Below, one piece after another: positions 25,201 to 37,104 of a DNA stretch of 64,000 bases. Source of the stretch: Notospermus geniculatus. Taxonomy: Eukaryota; Nemertea; Pilidiophora; Heteronemertea; Lineidae. The notes below the pieces were generated by a model. That model saw only the letters and a program-made list of their open reading frames with translations. It was not told the DNA's origin and ran no database searches. The stretch lies in NCBI GenBank assembly GCA_002633025.1, contig NMRB01000231.1, positions 88,228 to 152,227 of the forward strand. The letters are read 5' to 3'. The position numbers and the translations under genes were made by a program. Each line of letters opens with the position of its first letter. Within the stretch, counting starts at the first letter, position 1.

Positions 25201-28200
25201 ATCGGTGGCGATCAGATCGCTTGCGATATCGCCTGAAATGTCCCCCTTCATAATGAGCACGGATTTTGACCAATGTCAAACTTGAAAGGACACATCCTTT
25301 GCCCTTAGCTCAGCCTCATACATCAGTCCACCAAATACAAACCCCCAACTCCTCAGTTGTTCTTGAGCTAAAGAGCAGAATGAGACACTAAATATTTTCA
25401 AGTCTCCTCCGAGGCTCCGGGGACAAAAAAAATCTGTAAGTTGCCCTCTGTCCCAGAAGGGCATCCGCTACATAGTCAAGGATGCAGGAAACAGAAGGGC
25501 ACTGAACTCCATTTGATGTAAACTTTAGACTATCTTTTGCTGTATGAACAAGTCCCACTAACAGACAAACTGTAAAGAACAAAATGTGCATAAATCTCAT
25601 TTGTGCATACATATTACATCAAAACTGCCTCGAAACATTAGCAAACAAATTACGAACATAAACGGAGCCCAATGCACCATGTCAGCCGCATACGCACCGA
25701 CTTTTGCATTCTTTATTGCCGTATATTTTCATATTAACAGATTAATAAACGTAATCTTTTACGTGGAAGTATACATCGCGGGCATGAAATCTGTAACTGT
25801 TATTGCGGCATCAATCTTATGTAATGATGCAGATGTCAGAGACGGGTGGAACATTAGCAGCAAACAAGTTTTGCCCGTAATAGGCATGACTTGATCGAGG
25901 ATTTACATGCACGCACAACAGGATAAGCACAGGATATCTCACTCTTCTCAGCATCGAACACATTATATATTTGCTGCGTTCACTTCAGAAAAATCGCCGA
26001 ACTACATCGGGGTCAATTTTTTGCAAACATATTCGGTGCAGGAATGCACGCATAATTCGACGACAAGGGATTGCTAATTTGCACACAGCATTACTCCGAA
26101 TTTTGCATTTGATAATTAGTTTTTAGGTGATAATTGTGCAACTAGTGTGTCATTGGGGCCAAATAAACGAAGCAATGGACGAGAAATTAAAGATTAATAG
26201 GTGGCAGCAAGTGTCGCAGTGGCATCCAAACATCAATTGATGCAGAACGTTTTTTTTTATAATTCCTAGAATACCAAATTCGGCCCTAACTTGTGTTTGC
26301 TTCAATGTGTCTGATCTTCCAACACTTTTTACTCAGAAACACTCGGTAGAAATAATCTAATCACGGGCCAGAATGGTTTTTCCAAAATAAAACTTTAACT
26401 CTTTCACTGACCCAGCTTTTTTTATTTTGTACCCCTGAAATGCCCTGAATGATTACATGTACCCAGTAGCAATTTTTTAACCCTGTTTACCTATTTTTGT
26501 TTACCTACCTTAACTTCCTTCTTTAACCGCTCAACATTTCGTATTTTTGTAAGTTCCTCGAGTCCGCAGAGTAGCACCATACCATTAAAGATTAAATCAA
26601 GGCATTGAAGAAAGTATTTGTCATTCGCTTGGTCATCGCATGAGATCAGGATCAATTTGATGCTGAAAATATAATAACATGAAGAGATCTGATAATTCAT
26701 GCAACATGTCTTTAAGTACACCAAATAAACAAGTACAGGAGAACCTTCCGTAAGCAGGGCGCACACTGTACAAAATACTGAACCTTCGCCCTCCTAACGA
26801 GTAATGTCCAGCTGCCCACTAAGCCTTCCTGACAGGCATCTATCCAAAATGGGAGAGCCTGGTCAACCCAATGAGTGCCACTCACAGCGCCACCCCTTGT
26901 CCTTGACATAAACTTCCTGAGCACCTCAAAATAACACTCCCCATCAAAAATCCCACCAAAACCCATAAAAATCATGAAAGAAATCCAGCATTCGAATTTG
27001 GAGTTTGGAATTGCCACGGCACGAATTTCATTTTAATTACTCTTTGATTAATTTTGTTCTGTTCTGAATGAGAAATGTGCCTTCAAACTAAATTTCGCTT
27101 TTTCTCTTTTTGATGAATGGTCGGCGAGTAAATTACTGTGATGGCATTACACTGATGCAGCATCACTCTTGCGGCTGCAATCACTTTAATATCTCATGGA
27201 ATTTCTGACTTATTATTAGGAAGAATGGACCAGATCAAGTCAATGGTATACTCATGATTACTACCCTAACCCCATCCCAGCGGTTGTACACCAGTCATGT
27301 CTTCATGAGCACATGTAGATGTATGTTGGCAAAAATCAAATGAATGATACAAATTATAATATAGACAAATCTCAAATTTGATTTCGATCTGCACATCCCA
27401 CGGTGAGCCACGGTGGTGTAGTGGTTCGGGCCTCCGACTAGCGGTCAGAGGATCCCGGGTTCGAATCCCGCTGCTGGCGTGAGACTTTGGGCAAGTCTCT
27501 TTGCCTTACTGGCCTCTCTCCACCCAGGTGTATAAATGGGTACCGGTCGAAAATGCTCAGATTGTAGCGCTGAATGAGCAGCTCATCTGAGTTCTACTGA
27601 AAGGTTTCAGGATAGACTGGGGTTAAAGTGTGAAGTCGGATGACACCTCTACCGTTGTTAATATCAGACTATAAACCCAAACTTTAACTTTAACTTTTTA
27701 ACATATCCGGCCTTTCTTGCGAAACGAGCCTCTTTTTGGAACCATGACATCCACTCCATGACGTCACAGCTTGTTGCACAGCACGTCTTTGCGTCATAAC
27801 ATTCACTTCCCAAGAATGGCCATAATATGCAGAAATCGTCACGTAGCAAATTGGCAAATTCAATCCAGAAGATACAGAACACTGAAAAAAGATGCTCAGA
27901 GCCTTTGCCTCTGGGAAATGGTAGCAAGACTCGTAATTTTTGTCGCATTTTCTCTCCATGGGTAATTAACTGCAGCACAAAATTATAATTTAAGACACTT
28001 TTTTCAGTTATGAATATCTGGAGTTACGCATAAAATTCAAGTAAAAACCATGAAAAATTGTGTCAATATTCAAGCTACATACGTAAAGCTAATAACTCAA
28101 ATTCAAAATGAATGTAGAGTTTTGGGAGGGAATGAATGTAACAACGCATGGAGGCGCATGGAGGGTTCCAACATTGCTTGATATGTGCACTCATCATCAG

Positions 28201-31200
28201 TGGCTCCACCTACCTCAGGGGCACTTTATTAAAGTGCCACCAAACATTGTTCCTTGGGCCTTGCCATACCACCTAAAGCCTGCAGCACACCAGGCGGTAT
28301 CGCAAGCGACCTAATCACCACCGAGCAAAATCGTCTGTTGACACCAGATCTGCGCTGGACAGCGATACGTGGAATCTTCTTGTCAGGATGGTGTACTGGA
28401 CCCACTTTAGAATAATGGCTGACAAGTATAACAACTTACCTATCATGAAACACCTTCCAGGCAACTTTTGAATCGACGGTTGATGTTGTGACAAGTGACA
28501 CCCCATGATTTCTAGCGAACATATGAATGCCATTGACAGAGCCTACGACTGGAAATGGCAGCTGAAAATACAGTAAAGGATCTTGAATAGTTTAGTGAAA
28601 GTGATTGAAAATAAAGTGAAAGATCATTATCAGAACCACCATTGCTATCTATCGCATGAAGGGGAATTTTAGAGGTAATCGAACTCACTCCCTCTGAAGG
28701 CCATTTCTGATGACATTTTGCATTTTTTGAGTCATCAGTGAGCAGAGTTGCACTATGTACTAAATTGGCGGTGCGGTATCTCAGATATCTGACCCTACTC
28801 CGTACAATCACTCTCTGTTAAAACTGTTGGCACCAAGAATGTAAATCTGAGGCACCGATCATGTGGCATTATGTCATACATTAGCTCATCTGGATTTGAT
28901 AAGATTTGCTTTCAGTGGATTCTCTAGCATAGTACCAATACTCAGCAACACTTCCCACACTTGCCCCCCTAGGCATCGCTGTGTTCACCACTCTTGTCAC
29001 TAGGCAGTAAAAACCTGCATTAATTACCGATATCTGCATGCTGCAAACCGCAGGGTATATGCACGGATTAAAGTATCAATTCTACATCATGTACATGTAC
29101 TTTTATCAGAAGTTCACCCAACAAAAGAAAATCTTCACAATTCCACTTTCCAGAGAACTTTGTTCCAACTATCTATCTACAAATTTCATAATACTGACAC
29201 CATAGTACACTACCCCAGGTAATTAGTCACATAAGTTAATAATTATGGAAAGTCTGGAAATGAGTATTGAAAAAGAAATTCCCTCAAGCTATCTTTAAAC
29301 CACAAAATGACACCACAGTTAAGTTTTTCTCAAAGAAAGTACTCCGTCAGGGCATGCAATGAAATACTTTAATTGGTATTTCTGTCAATGAATTAAAGAT
29401 AAAGTCTATCTTTTATGACAATCCTTCCAGCGACAAAGATTGAAATGCAATACTTTAATATATTTGAAAAAGTGCAAAAGCGACCGACTACGATTTTCAT
29501 ACTTGGGGATTATGTAAGATGAACCCTTTTGAGGAAGCGAAACCTTCTATCAAGAAATTCAAATAACAGCCATCATTGTGTGGCCATTAATTATACAACA
29601 GGTTACGTTTCATAATTTCACTATTTTCTCCAATTACAGGATGTAGTGAAGACAGGAAACTTTGTTAAAGGACCACGGTATATTGCCACTTTTTCTCGAC
29701 AGCCGGCGCCACTCTCCAACCCAGGGACTAACTACGTTGTCGGCGAATTGACCTGATTTACTACGTACATTTTGTAATGCATTTTTATAGTTCGTCTTAC
29801 TGACGCTAGGTGGCTCCCTCTACATCGGCAGTCAAATAACGCATTTGAGATCCAATACCGTGCTCCTTTAAAGCGAATCGGCCACAAGACATTGTTTTCA
29901 GTACCTAGAGTAAAGGTCTCTGCACATGTTCAAGTTTCGACAGTACCGGGACATCTGATGCATGCTGCTGATAGAGGCAGATCTGGTGTACGTTTGATGC
30001 ATGAATGAGGTATACCTGATCTTTGCTGTGTACCTAAGCAAATAAAGCATCAGTTCCATCATCAGACACCCATTTGATCAAATAATGCACTTTTACTACG
30101 TTACAGTGGTTTTTCACTGTCTTGTGTTTCATGCTAATCTCCTGATAATTAATAATTAGTGAAATTTATTTAAGCCCATTGTTCACTGAGAAAGATGACC
30201 AGTTTAGCGTTTTTGATTCAGAAAGAAGTGGTGGATTAAACGCAGGTGCACACTTTGGAAAAACCGGTTGCAAAGTTGTACTAGCATGGAAAACATCTGG
30301 ATTGAAATAGCATTGTGTTCCAACAGGCAACAACTCATGTTAGATTGGTACAATGTGTGGCACCTCCCCCTTGCAAGGTTCAACACATACCGTACATTCC
30401 GTTTCTGATACAGACATGACAGAATGACAGTTCTTTCCCTGAATTTTCAAGCATGTGACAAGTGGAATAAAATGCGAGGTAAACAGTTTACTACATCCTG
30501 CAGAACCAATCACCACATAATGCTCGTCTGTCTCTCGAAATACTTAAATTTTATGCCATTTCCCTTTTTTTTATATAATCTCCACATGATTCAATTTTGG
30601 AAGGAGATTTTGTATGAAGTGAGTCGTTACCCCTAGTTGTTGCAGATAATGTCGAACTTCATTCAGGCTGGATTACGCCAAGTTCCGCTCAAAATATTCA
30701 TAACAATAAAATCTTTTTCATTATTTGGAATATAAATTGATATTCAGATTAGGTTGATGAACACTTGAATCTGTTTTGATGAGGTATTTCTACTAATTTT
30801 GTATTGAGGACATACCTCATACCACAGAATTTTACTATTTTAATTGTCAATAGTAACTTGATGCAGTTTTCTAAACTTTGAAGGACTTGCAATAATACAC
30901 AAGTACCGGTAGGCTTTTCACAATCATTAAATCATAGAAAAATTTCCAACACATTGGAAGGGAGGAAACAATAACTTTTAGGAAAATATTATCATTGTAA
31001 TATTCAAAACTGGCAACACAAAATCTACGATCTTTTTGAGTCTGAGTATACCCCCAAAAAAATAGATAACGAGTTGTTGGCCTGACTCTCACTACCGGTA
31101 ATAATATTTTAGAGTTTGGGCTGTAGAATCATAGTGCGGTGATGAGGAGAATGCAGGACTCTTTTCTTCATCATGTGATGGAAAAGGCGAGCCCTCTTTG

Positions 31201-34016
31201 AGAGTGCAGGTTTTCTTCAGGCATGGACTCCGTGATGTATGGCACTCTTTTGCCCAATATCGTCTATGACTATTAGTATTGAGCTGATAATTCACTCTCC
31301 AAAACTTGTATTCCCAGCAGTTTGTCCACCGGCCTAGCCTGTCCTGTGTCCCAAGACAGGAACCACTCCAGGGCATGGCAATAGTCGATGGTTTGTACGC
31401 TATGGTAAACAATTTACACATCCACTCAATGTCATAAAGGGATAAGTATATTGACTTGGCCATTCTGGGGATGATGTATGAGAAAGTAAGCATAACTTAC
31501 AAACATCATACTGGTAAAGTTTGTTCAACTAATTACCCGCATTGGTAGGTACAAGACACTTTAGAGTACCGTACCGTAGGTTCATTTCAGCATAAACTAT
31601 GATTAGACGCAATTTAATGCTTGCAGTACATAAGTTTTTCATCAAATTTTCTGCATATGGTCTGGGAAGGTATTCATTTATTACATAAAAGCAATAAGTG
31701 TTGAATTTGAATTTTTCAGAACAGTGGAAGTTGGAACTTCCCGAAATGGACACCTCTGTCAGGAGGACACCTCTTTAAGGACACCAATGTTCAACCACAC
31801 TGACAAACTGGTCATTTCTATTCATTTTGACTTCTGTAATCAGGACACCTCTCAATTGAGGACAGTATTTGTCAGTCCCAGAGGTGTCCTTACTAAAGAG
31901 GTTCCAATTTATACTTTTCAAAATCTGACTACGTGAGCAATGAGGCAATGTTGTTTCTAAATGTCATGACTTCCGGTCTGTTCATTGCCTTCTCATAAAA
32001 CTTATGTTCTTTGAGTCAAATCTCACTGTTCAGACCGGATACTGACATGCAAGAGGCATTCCAACAAAAAGATCTACATATATCGATTCCCAAATCCTGC
32101 CTTAATCTGGCAGCATCTGTGCAAAGTCCCAGCTAAATCCTTCCAATCACCGTGCCATTGTGTTGTTTCATTTGAAAGTTTTCCAATCAATTCTCATGTT
32201 GGCCGCCAAATACATGACAGCTAAGGATCTAAAGAGAAGGATTTAATGTCTTTTAGTTTTGCACTGTGTATCAATTGTTCAATGTTTGATTTGGATGGCA
32301 AAATTGCATGCATTAACTCATTCTTCTTCCCCCTGTCATGCCTGTTGGACAAATTGTCCCTGAGTTATGGATTTTTATAAGGCGAGAAGGTTTTCACACT
32401 TCAAATGACGCTTCGAATGAACAGCATCGGATCAAGTCACAGAAAGTTCAGAGTTCAGAAAGGGCATGCGTGGATTCAGTGATCCAGACTGCCTGAGCAT
32501 TGATCTGCTAATACTACTGTAGGCCTACTTACCTGTTACATAAGTACATTTCAGCTATTGAAATGTACGAGTTCATGAACCAGTGTGACTTACATTTTTC
32601 ATCCACAGAAATTTTAATTTTGGCTGATGTCCATGGCATTACCTTTATGTTATCCAAGGCTGCAAATTACTTTTGAATACCATTGGGTAGGTTAGGGGTT
32701 GCTGTCAGTCCTGTCACCTTAACAGCCTTGCCATCACTTCTATGCAACTGGTTGAATTGAAGTGTGGTGGACATGCTAGACTCTCCAACAACTGTCATGA
32801 CTTGTACTGATATATCCAGTGGTTGCACTTATATGTCATTAATGTATGTACAGGAGAAAGCATGGGCGTCAGCCTTGCCGACAATGAGGACTGAGGTGAT
32901 GCTGCACCAGGGTTTCTGCCAGAAATATTTTTGAGGGTATGCAGTTCTTCAAAATCAGCAAAAAACCCCATGAAATTAAAGAAAATGGCCCTTTTCTGTT
33001 CCTTTGAGGGTACTCGCAGCGTACCCTGCGTACCCTCTGGTGGAAACACTGTGCACCTTGGACCGGGGTTCGGCCTGATGACAATGAATGTTCCCAATCA
33101 AAGGGAACAAATTTAGAATCCCTGATCAGTGCCCAAGAAAAGGTCGCCGATTCTAGACGGAATAGGCCTAGGCCTAAACGCCACAGCGAACAAAAATAGG
33201 ATTTCTATGTGTGCCATGGATGGAGTAGGCCTACATGCCTCAAAGTATCAGAGTATAGCGGGCCAATCCATGGGAAGTGCACCGAGTGTGTGCACAGAAT
33301 AAGCGGCAACGTATAGAGATGTGTCACTTCCCACCAGTTGGCCGGTTATACTCAATCTACTTGATCCGCCTACATAACAAAATGTAGGTAACCTACCAGT
33401 ACCGGTCCGGTAGGCCTACCTGCTGCTGCTGCTAGCCTACCTACGTACGGTAGCCTACGACCCCCGTAAAACGACGTCACTTGGGCCAATCCTCCAGGAT
33501 CCGGATAGGCCTCGCCTAGGCCTAGTTCAGCCCTACCCCCCCTAGGCCTAGGCCTAACTGGCAACTGCATTATAGGCCTAGGCTATCTGATTATTGACCA
33601 CACATGATCATGATGATGCACACACTGACCGGTAGCTGAAGTACTACAGCAAAGCCAAGGCAATACCCAATAGTCTATGGCCTGGCCAGCTAGGCCCTGC
33701 TCTTGTCTATCTCATGTATGTAGGCCTATAGGTTAGGCCTATGTCATGTATGTACTGTAGTGTAGTGTATCTGTATGGAGTGTGCCCTGTGCATTTATCG
33801 AAGAAAATTTACAAACTGAAGACAGTTTCGATTTCATTTGCTGCAGCTGCCTCTATCATTCCAGTGATCGCAAACATGAATGATTCCACAGATACAGCAT
33901 TCATTCTACTTTTATAAAGCACTTTGATATTTTCTTACCGGCTTCAAATCCCCCTTCGTTTTCGTGAAAATAGGCACCCCTCCCTCCTCAGTCAAGCAGA
34001 GAAGATAGGCAGCCAT
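19200..34016 (-). CDS. FUZ: Planar cell polarity effector Fuzzy, eight exons plus a tentative ninth
   Basis: FUZ is a longin-domain subunit of the CPLANE complex (with INTU and WDPCP) that acts at the ciliary base in intraflagellar transport assembly and planar polarity. Minus-strand exons: 33939-34016, 28440-28561, 26509-26662, 21857-21967, 21240-21533, 20766-20869, 20123-20319 and 19401-19551. All are GT-AG and phases agree, giving 403 codons. Key matches: exon 1 MAAYLLCLTEEGGVPIF; exon 2 LPFPVVGSVNGIHMF; exon 3 CGLEELTKIRNVERLKKEV, nearly identical to vertebrates; exon 4 DLTGCVDVV; exon 5 VVVATKKWW and TSPKVPHRLLTF; exon 7 ESKRCL and RSFYKSAGG; exon 8 GAYLVAPTHKCYAL. A last exon at 19200-19254 would give 421 residues (human 418), but its acceptor is weak and a 112-base gap lies between. 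Introns are large and repeat-filled. Confidence 0.93.
19283..19394. other. Assembly gap (112 N)
   Basis: A run of N begins after 19282 and ends directly before the FUZ exon 8 donor (GTAATC on the minus strand at 19395-19400). Any open frame crossing it is meaningless. Confidence 0.98.
19873..20113 (+). mobile_element. tRNA-derived SINE, family A, best copy
   Basis: The head GGGGTGGCGCAATGGAAAC resembles a Pol III A box and GCGGGTTCGATCCCCGG a B box. The body carries TTTATGTGG, GGCGATCTCTCCTCGACAT and the tandem phrase TTTCCTCCAGGGTCTCCGGT, then TTTCCTCCTACAT. The 3' end reads GGGCGCTTGCATTCCTGAGA followed by a T-rich run. Further copies are at 37328, 48268, 63130 and 63305. It lies in FUZ intron 7. 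Confidence 0.8.
22085..22240 (-). mobile_element. Decayed tRNA-derived SINE remnant, reverse orientation
   Basis: On the minus strand GGTGGCAAC...CACCAATGAGGTTGCGGGTTCGAAACTC resembles the tRNA-like head of family A. The body is not clearly preserved. It lies upstream (in gene sense) of FUZ exon 4. Confidence 0.45.
23026..23450. mobile_element. Inverted-repeat element with CAGTG...TGTTCTCCAACT ends
   Basis: The left CAGTGCTAGTGTTCTCCAAC is matched by GTTGGAGAACACTG at 23437-23450. The interior repeats TTTGGTGTGGCGG-like words five or more times. CAGTG-type ends with loose interior suggest a hAT-type nonautonomous element. The long minus-strand frame 22932-23519 across it is not recognisable protein. 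It is in FUZ intron 3. Confidence 0.6.
24100..24296. repeat. Tandem duplication of about 99 bp carrying CCAAT boxes
   Basis: Copies at 24100-24198 and 24199-24296 share the order AAGCAAAT, TCATGTGA, TTCAACCAATCAAA, TGGGACAGA, TTGACCAAT, TGATTCTT. Each carries two CCAAT motifs with similar spacing. The copies are about 80% alike, so the duplication is old. It lies in FUZ intron 3. Confidence 0.75.
25062..25240. repeat. Dispersed inverted-repeat family, copy 2
   Basis: The left part CAGCAGCACACTAGGTGATT with CTGTTGACGCCAGGTGTGCG and CTGGACAGCGATGCGTGGAA matches 28276-28376; the right part matches 9893-10008. Together the three copies outline one element with ends of the type CAGCACACCAGGCGGTATCG and its complement. 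It is in FUZ intron 3. Confidence 0.6.
27404..27695 (+). mobile_element. tRNA-derived SINE, family B, near full length
   Basis: The head GGTGGTGTAGTGGTTCGGGC is an A-box-like segment and GGGTTCGAATCCCGCTGC is a textbook B box. The body holds CACCCAGGTGTATAAATGGG, a central word shared by SINEs of many invertebrates. The tail ends in repeated CTTTAA/ACTTTAACTT units near 27675-27698. It is in FUZ intron 2. It is not a functional tRNA: the acceptor stem pairs only partly. Confidence 0.85.
28276..28380. repeat. Dispersed inverted-repeat family, copy 3
   Basis: It starts GCAGCACACCAGGCGGTATC and continues with CTGTTGACACCAGATCTGCG and CTGGACAGCGATACGTGGAA, matching 25062-25135. The right half is absent. 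It lies just downstream of FUZ exon 2 on the minus strand. Confidence 0.55.
29665..29871. mobile_element. MITE with TTAAAGGACCACGGTAT ends
   Basis: TTAAAGGACCACGGTATATT at the left is complementary to AATACCGTGCTCCTTTAA at the right, with TTAA at both edges. The interior has GCCACTTTTTCTCGACAGCC; a related phrase (GCCACTTTTTGTCAACAGCC) recurs at about 58665. It is in FUZ intron 1. Confidence 0.75.
31728..31905. mobile_element. Decayed Tigger-like element
   Basis: The left GTTGGAACTTCCCGAAATGG and right AAGAGGTTCCAATTTAT ends are roughly complementary. The interior repeats GGACACCTCT words and includes CAGTCCCAGAGGTGTCC, matching the arrangement in the element at 2817-3021. It is in FUZ intron 1. 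Confidence 0.6.
32908..33051. mobile_element. Short hAT-like inverted-repeat element
   Basis: Left CAGGGTTTCTGCCAGAA and right CTCTGGTGGAAACACTG are imperfect complements. TGCACC occurs at both flanks, which may be a target duplication. Inside, GAGGGTATGCAG and GAGGGTACTCGCAGCGTACC form further pairing. It is in FUZ intron 1. Confidence 0.55.
33160..33760. repeat. Cluster of TAGGCCTA octamers
   Basis: The palindrome TAGGCCTA or a one-base variant occurs roughly a dozen times in 600 bases, sometimes overlapping as TAGGCCTAGGCCTA. It is not a regular tandem array. A second cluster is at 2515-2790. The function is unknown. Confidence 0.7.
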
Positions 34017-34130
34017 CTTTGTTTACCTATTGACGCATGCGCAGTTCATTCCAAATCAGTTGACGGGAGGAAACGCTTCGTCGAGGAGCTGCTAAATGTC
34101 AAAGAAATAACTGATAATTGCTAATTTCTG
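34017..34130. promoter_or_regulatory. FUZ promoter region, possibly bidirectional
   Basis: Immediately upstream of the FUZ start codon is GACGCATGCGCAG, a 10 of 12 match to the palindromic NRF1 site common in TATA-less promoters. On the plus strand a strong splice donor, TTTCTG then GTGAGTAAG, lies near 34129-34138 with no good ATG before it. This could be the end of a noncoding first exon of a divergent transcript. Both points are inference. Confidence 0.4.
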
Positions 34131-34395
34131 GTGAGTAAGATCATAATTTACCGGCCTTTGTATTAGACGCATGGTTGTTTTCTAACGAATCTGTAAGTTT
34201 GAGAACTTATCATAATATCTCTACAGAGTTATAGAGTTATAATGCTTTTAATGCAATCTCCTGTCATGCCTGTTCAAAGAATGAATTTTATGTCATCCCG
34301 TTTGGACCACGTGCGTTTAGCAATCTCGCTAGCCGCTAGCCCAGAGGTTGGCCCTTCGGCGTTCCGTGTTTTCGGTTTGCTCCACTCACTTGTAG

Positions 34396-34530
34396 GCCAG
34401 GGCCGACCGCCAAGAAACTCCGTTAGCAACAGGGCCTAACAGAGAAATTCTGTAATGGTAAAAGCCATTGCATACCTCTCTGTTAGGCACTGTTAGTGCT
34501 ATCGGAGTTTCGTGACGGCCCGCCCTGGGC
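34396..34530. mobile_element. Imperfect palindromic MITE with GCCAGGGC...GCCCTGGGC ends
   Basis: Going inward from both ends the words GCCAGGGC, AAACTCCG, TAGCA and CCTAACAGAGA on the left each meet their complements on the right (GCCCTGGGC, CGGAGTTT, TCTCTGTTAGG). It lies about 380 bases upstream of the FUZ start codon. Confidence 0.65.
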
Positions 34531-34802
34531 TTCCCGCCAAGAATAGGCGTATACATTGTTTGCTGTATTTCCGCGGGGGGGGAGTGCGTGAGGAGATGTT
34601 GGGAAGACATTTTCTTTCATTTTCAGTTTTCAGTGATTTTCCTGGTCAAAATCTTGAGAAATCTAAAAATGCCAATCATTTTTATCCCCCTCCCCACGTG
34701 CCCCACTCACTGACTTGATTGATACAATTTAAGTCATGTCAGTCAATCATTGGTGAGGGCAGAGGCCTAGTTCAGTTTGCCCCCGCTGAAATTCACAGTT
34801 TT

Positions 34803-35005
34803 ACCATGAAATCAGTTCATGGTCTCACCATGATGGTTAACCATATTAAAACTAACTTTCTTGCCATGATATCAATTCATGGTTCTACCAAGAACTCAAG
34901 CTACCGGTACCCTTGGAGGAATTATACTGAGAGTATAATTCCTCCAAGAGCTACCATACCTTGAACTTCAAATGACTTCCATGAAGTCATTTGAAGGTTC
35001 AACAA
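34803..35005. repeat. Cluster of consecutive hairpins
   Basis: Successive palindromes occur: ACCATGAA/TTCATGGT around 34803-34823, ATGGTTAACCAT, CCATGA/TCATGG, GTTCT/AGAAC, a perfect 17-base stem CTTGGAGGAATTATACT with a 3-base loop at 34912-34948, and an 18-19 base stem TTGAACTTCAAATGACTTC with one bulge ending near 35001. Confidence 0.75.
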
Positions 35006-37104
35006 TAAAGTTTAATTTATTTTATTTTTTCTAGANATTACTGTGCATTACAACTACACTGTCAAGGTGTCACCCTCCATCACATAAAGAGGGGGATCCC
35101 GCCAGGGATGGAAATGACAGGCACTGATATCCTTTGCACCACTCTGACAGCCAAAAGGGGGAGCAAAGTCTAAAAATCTAAAGCCCTGTTGTGTCCATGG
35201 TCCTTGGACTTCTAAAAGGGACCCTAAAGGCAGCCTCCTCATACATGGGTGTTTTGGTCGATTGGTTGGCATGAGCATCTAACTCTGACATAGCAAGTAA
35301 AATACTGGTACACTAAACATCAACAGTGGAGCCAAAATCAGTCAGGTGTCAGTTTCCAGCGCCACCTGTGATGAAGTGATCACACTGATGAGTTAGCTGA
35401 CTTGGGCCCCTTAAATCTTCTGCATGATGCTTTTGACTACTTGCTGAATTGCCAAACACTCCACCCATACACAATTTCAAAATTGTTTTCTAGAAGATTC
35501 ACCAGAAATCATTTGTACATGCATGGCACATTTTATAAGTTTTTGGCTTATGTATTTCACGGTGTATCTATAGAATATCATCGTGCATGTTGCACGCTTG
35601 GATGATTTTCCACAGAGGCTGGCGATTGTTCAATACTATTTGTACATGGCTGTACCAGGAAGATGTGCTTGAACAAACACATGCAGCATAGAACTTTTTC
35701 AAAAACATTTGTAAGGATCTTATGATCTATATATGGTACAATACTTGATGTTTCTCACGCACAGCACTTGTTTCTTCTTGCATCTCAGTACCACAACCTT
35801 TAACCCTTTTACTGCTATGGTATTCTGTCATTTGAATATAGGCTACAAAAGTTCTTATACACCTGTTAAAATCTCCTGTTTTCTTTGAAATAAATTATCA
35901 CAAAGTTTGAGAACTGAGAATAACAATTAACTGAACAATTATTTTTACAGATTTCATATGAAATATTGATTTGAATTTGTACGTTCCCATGATTTTACGT
36001 AATTAATGTCAGGAGAAATTGTTTGGAATGAGGTGTATTTTGGAGAGAAAATGAGTCTAGTGAGAATGGCCTTAACACAATTAGTGAACAAAATGGATTC
36101 ATTTTCCAGAAATTTTATTATTTCTACTCAAATTATGTTAACCATCTTCTCGCTGTCAGATGCAATTTTGTGCAAGTGCAATGTTCCTGCTGCAGAATTT
36201 CCAAACTGCAGTGACAAGTGAAAGTGATCATATTAAGTAGTTTTAATTACCATGTGCATTATTTTATTGTTGCCATTTTTGTCAGTTTCTGTTTTGTTTA
36301 ATTCTGCATTACTATGAGTTTTGACACCTAATGCAGCTAATGCTTTTCTTAGCAGAGTTAGTGAATATTTACAAAATTTTATGCAAATTTCCCTGCACAA
36401 AATGACAAAATGTAAAAATTTCAGCATTGCCAGCACCTTGGAGTCTCAAATGGAAATATAATAGGCACCATAATGGTGGCTCGGTAATCTATACTTGATT
36501 TCCATATTCATAAGTAACAGTTGGTTTAATTTTACCCCTTACCAATAGATGGCACTGACACATTTGCCCTCCACCGTGCAGTGTCCTCCTTGGAAATTTA
36601 TCAACCACATCAGTGCTGGTTATATTTTGACATCTAACGCTGAATTCCACAAGTTAACTTTGCGAGCGACATCATGATGCCATTTTGATGGGAAAATACA
36701 AATAAAAAACTTTTGTTGCAACAGTGAATGCCCTGGATATGGCACTCTACGTCATGATGTCTTGCACCGATGATCTAATGTTTTTGAATGTTCCCTATCT
36801 GTGTTTGCCTACTTTTGTCTGATGGAATAAGTTCCAACTTGACGATAAGGGACACAGAGAGAAACATGTCGATCTATCTGCCAACATTTTCAAAACAAGG
36901 GGAAACACTAACAAATGGAAACACTGGCAGATGTTACACCAGCACTGACGATGTTAGGGGTAAACTATATGGATCGAGAGATGAGTACCATACATGAGCG
37001 TCATTATTGTTTGCCTGAAAAAACAATATTGAAATTGATTGATTACATGGAGGAAACAGAATAACCGGGGAAAGCCTGTGCTGTCACGGAGAGTCAGCCC
37101 TCTC

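Larger units (their letters stand above)
34131..37104. other. Noncoding interval with two hairpin-rich blocks
   Basis: No gene recognised. It contains the inverted repeat at 34396-34530 and the hairpin cluster at 34803-35005. The rest is AT-rich. The frames at 34242-34964, 35054-35605 and 36006-36997 show no domain or splice support. Confidence 0.45.

Noticed and set aside
27410-27482. tRNA gene
   Set aside because: A and B boxes are good, but the acceptor stem pairs only partly and the sequence continues into a SINE body with a repeat tail.
31092-31493. 133-codon minus-strand ORF within FUZ intron 1
   Set aside because: A second frame also looks protein-like over the same stretch, no family is recognisable and no splice sites frame it. 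It may be transposon debris, and I did not annotate it.
33924-34124. Plus-strand 66-codon ORF
   Set aside because: It is antisense to FUZ exon 1 and its promoter, and the minus-strand protein matches FUZ.
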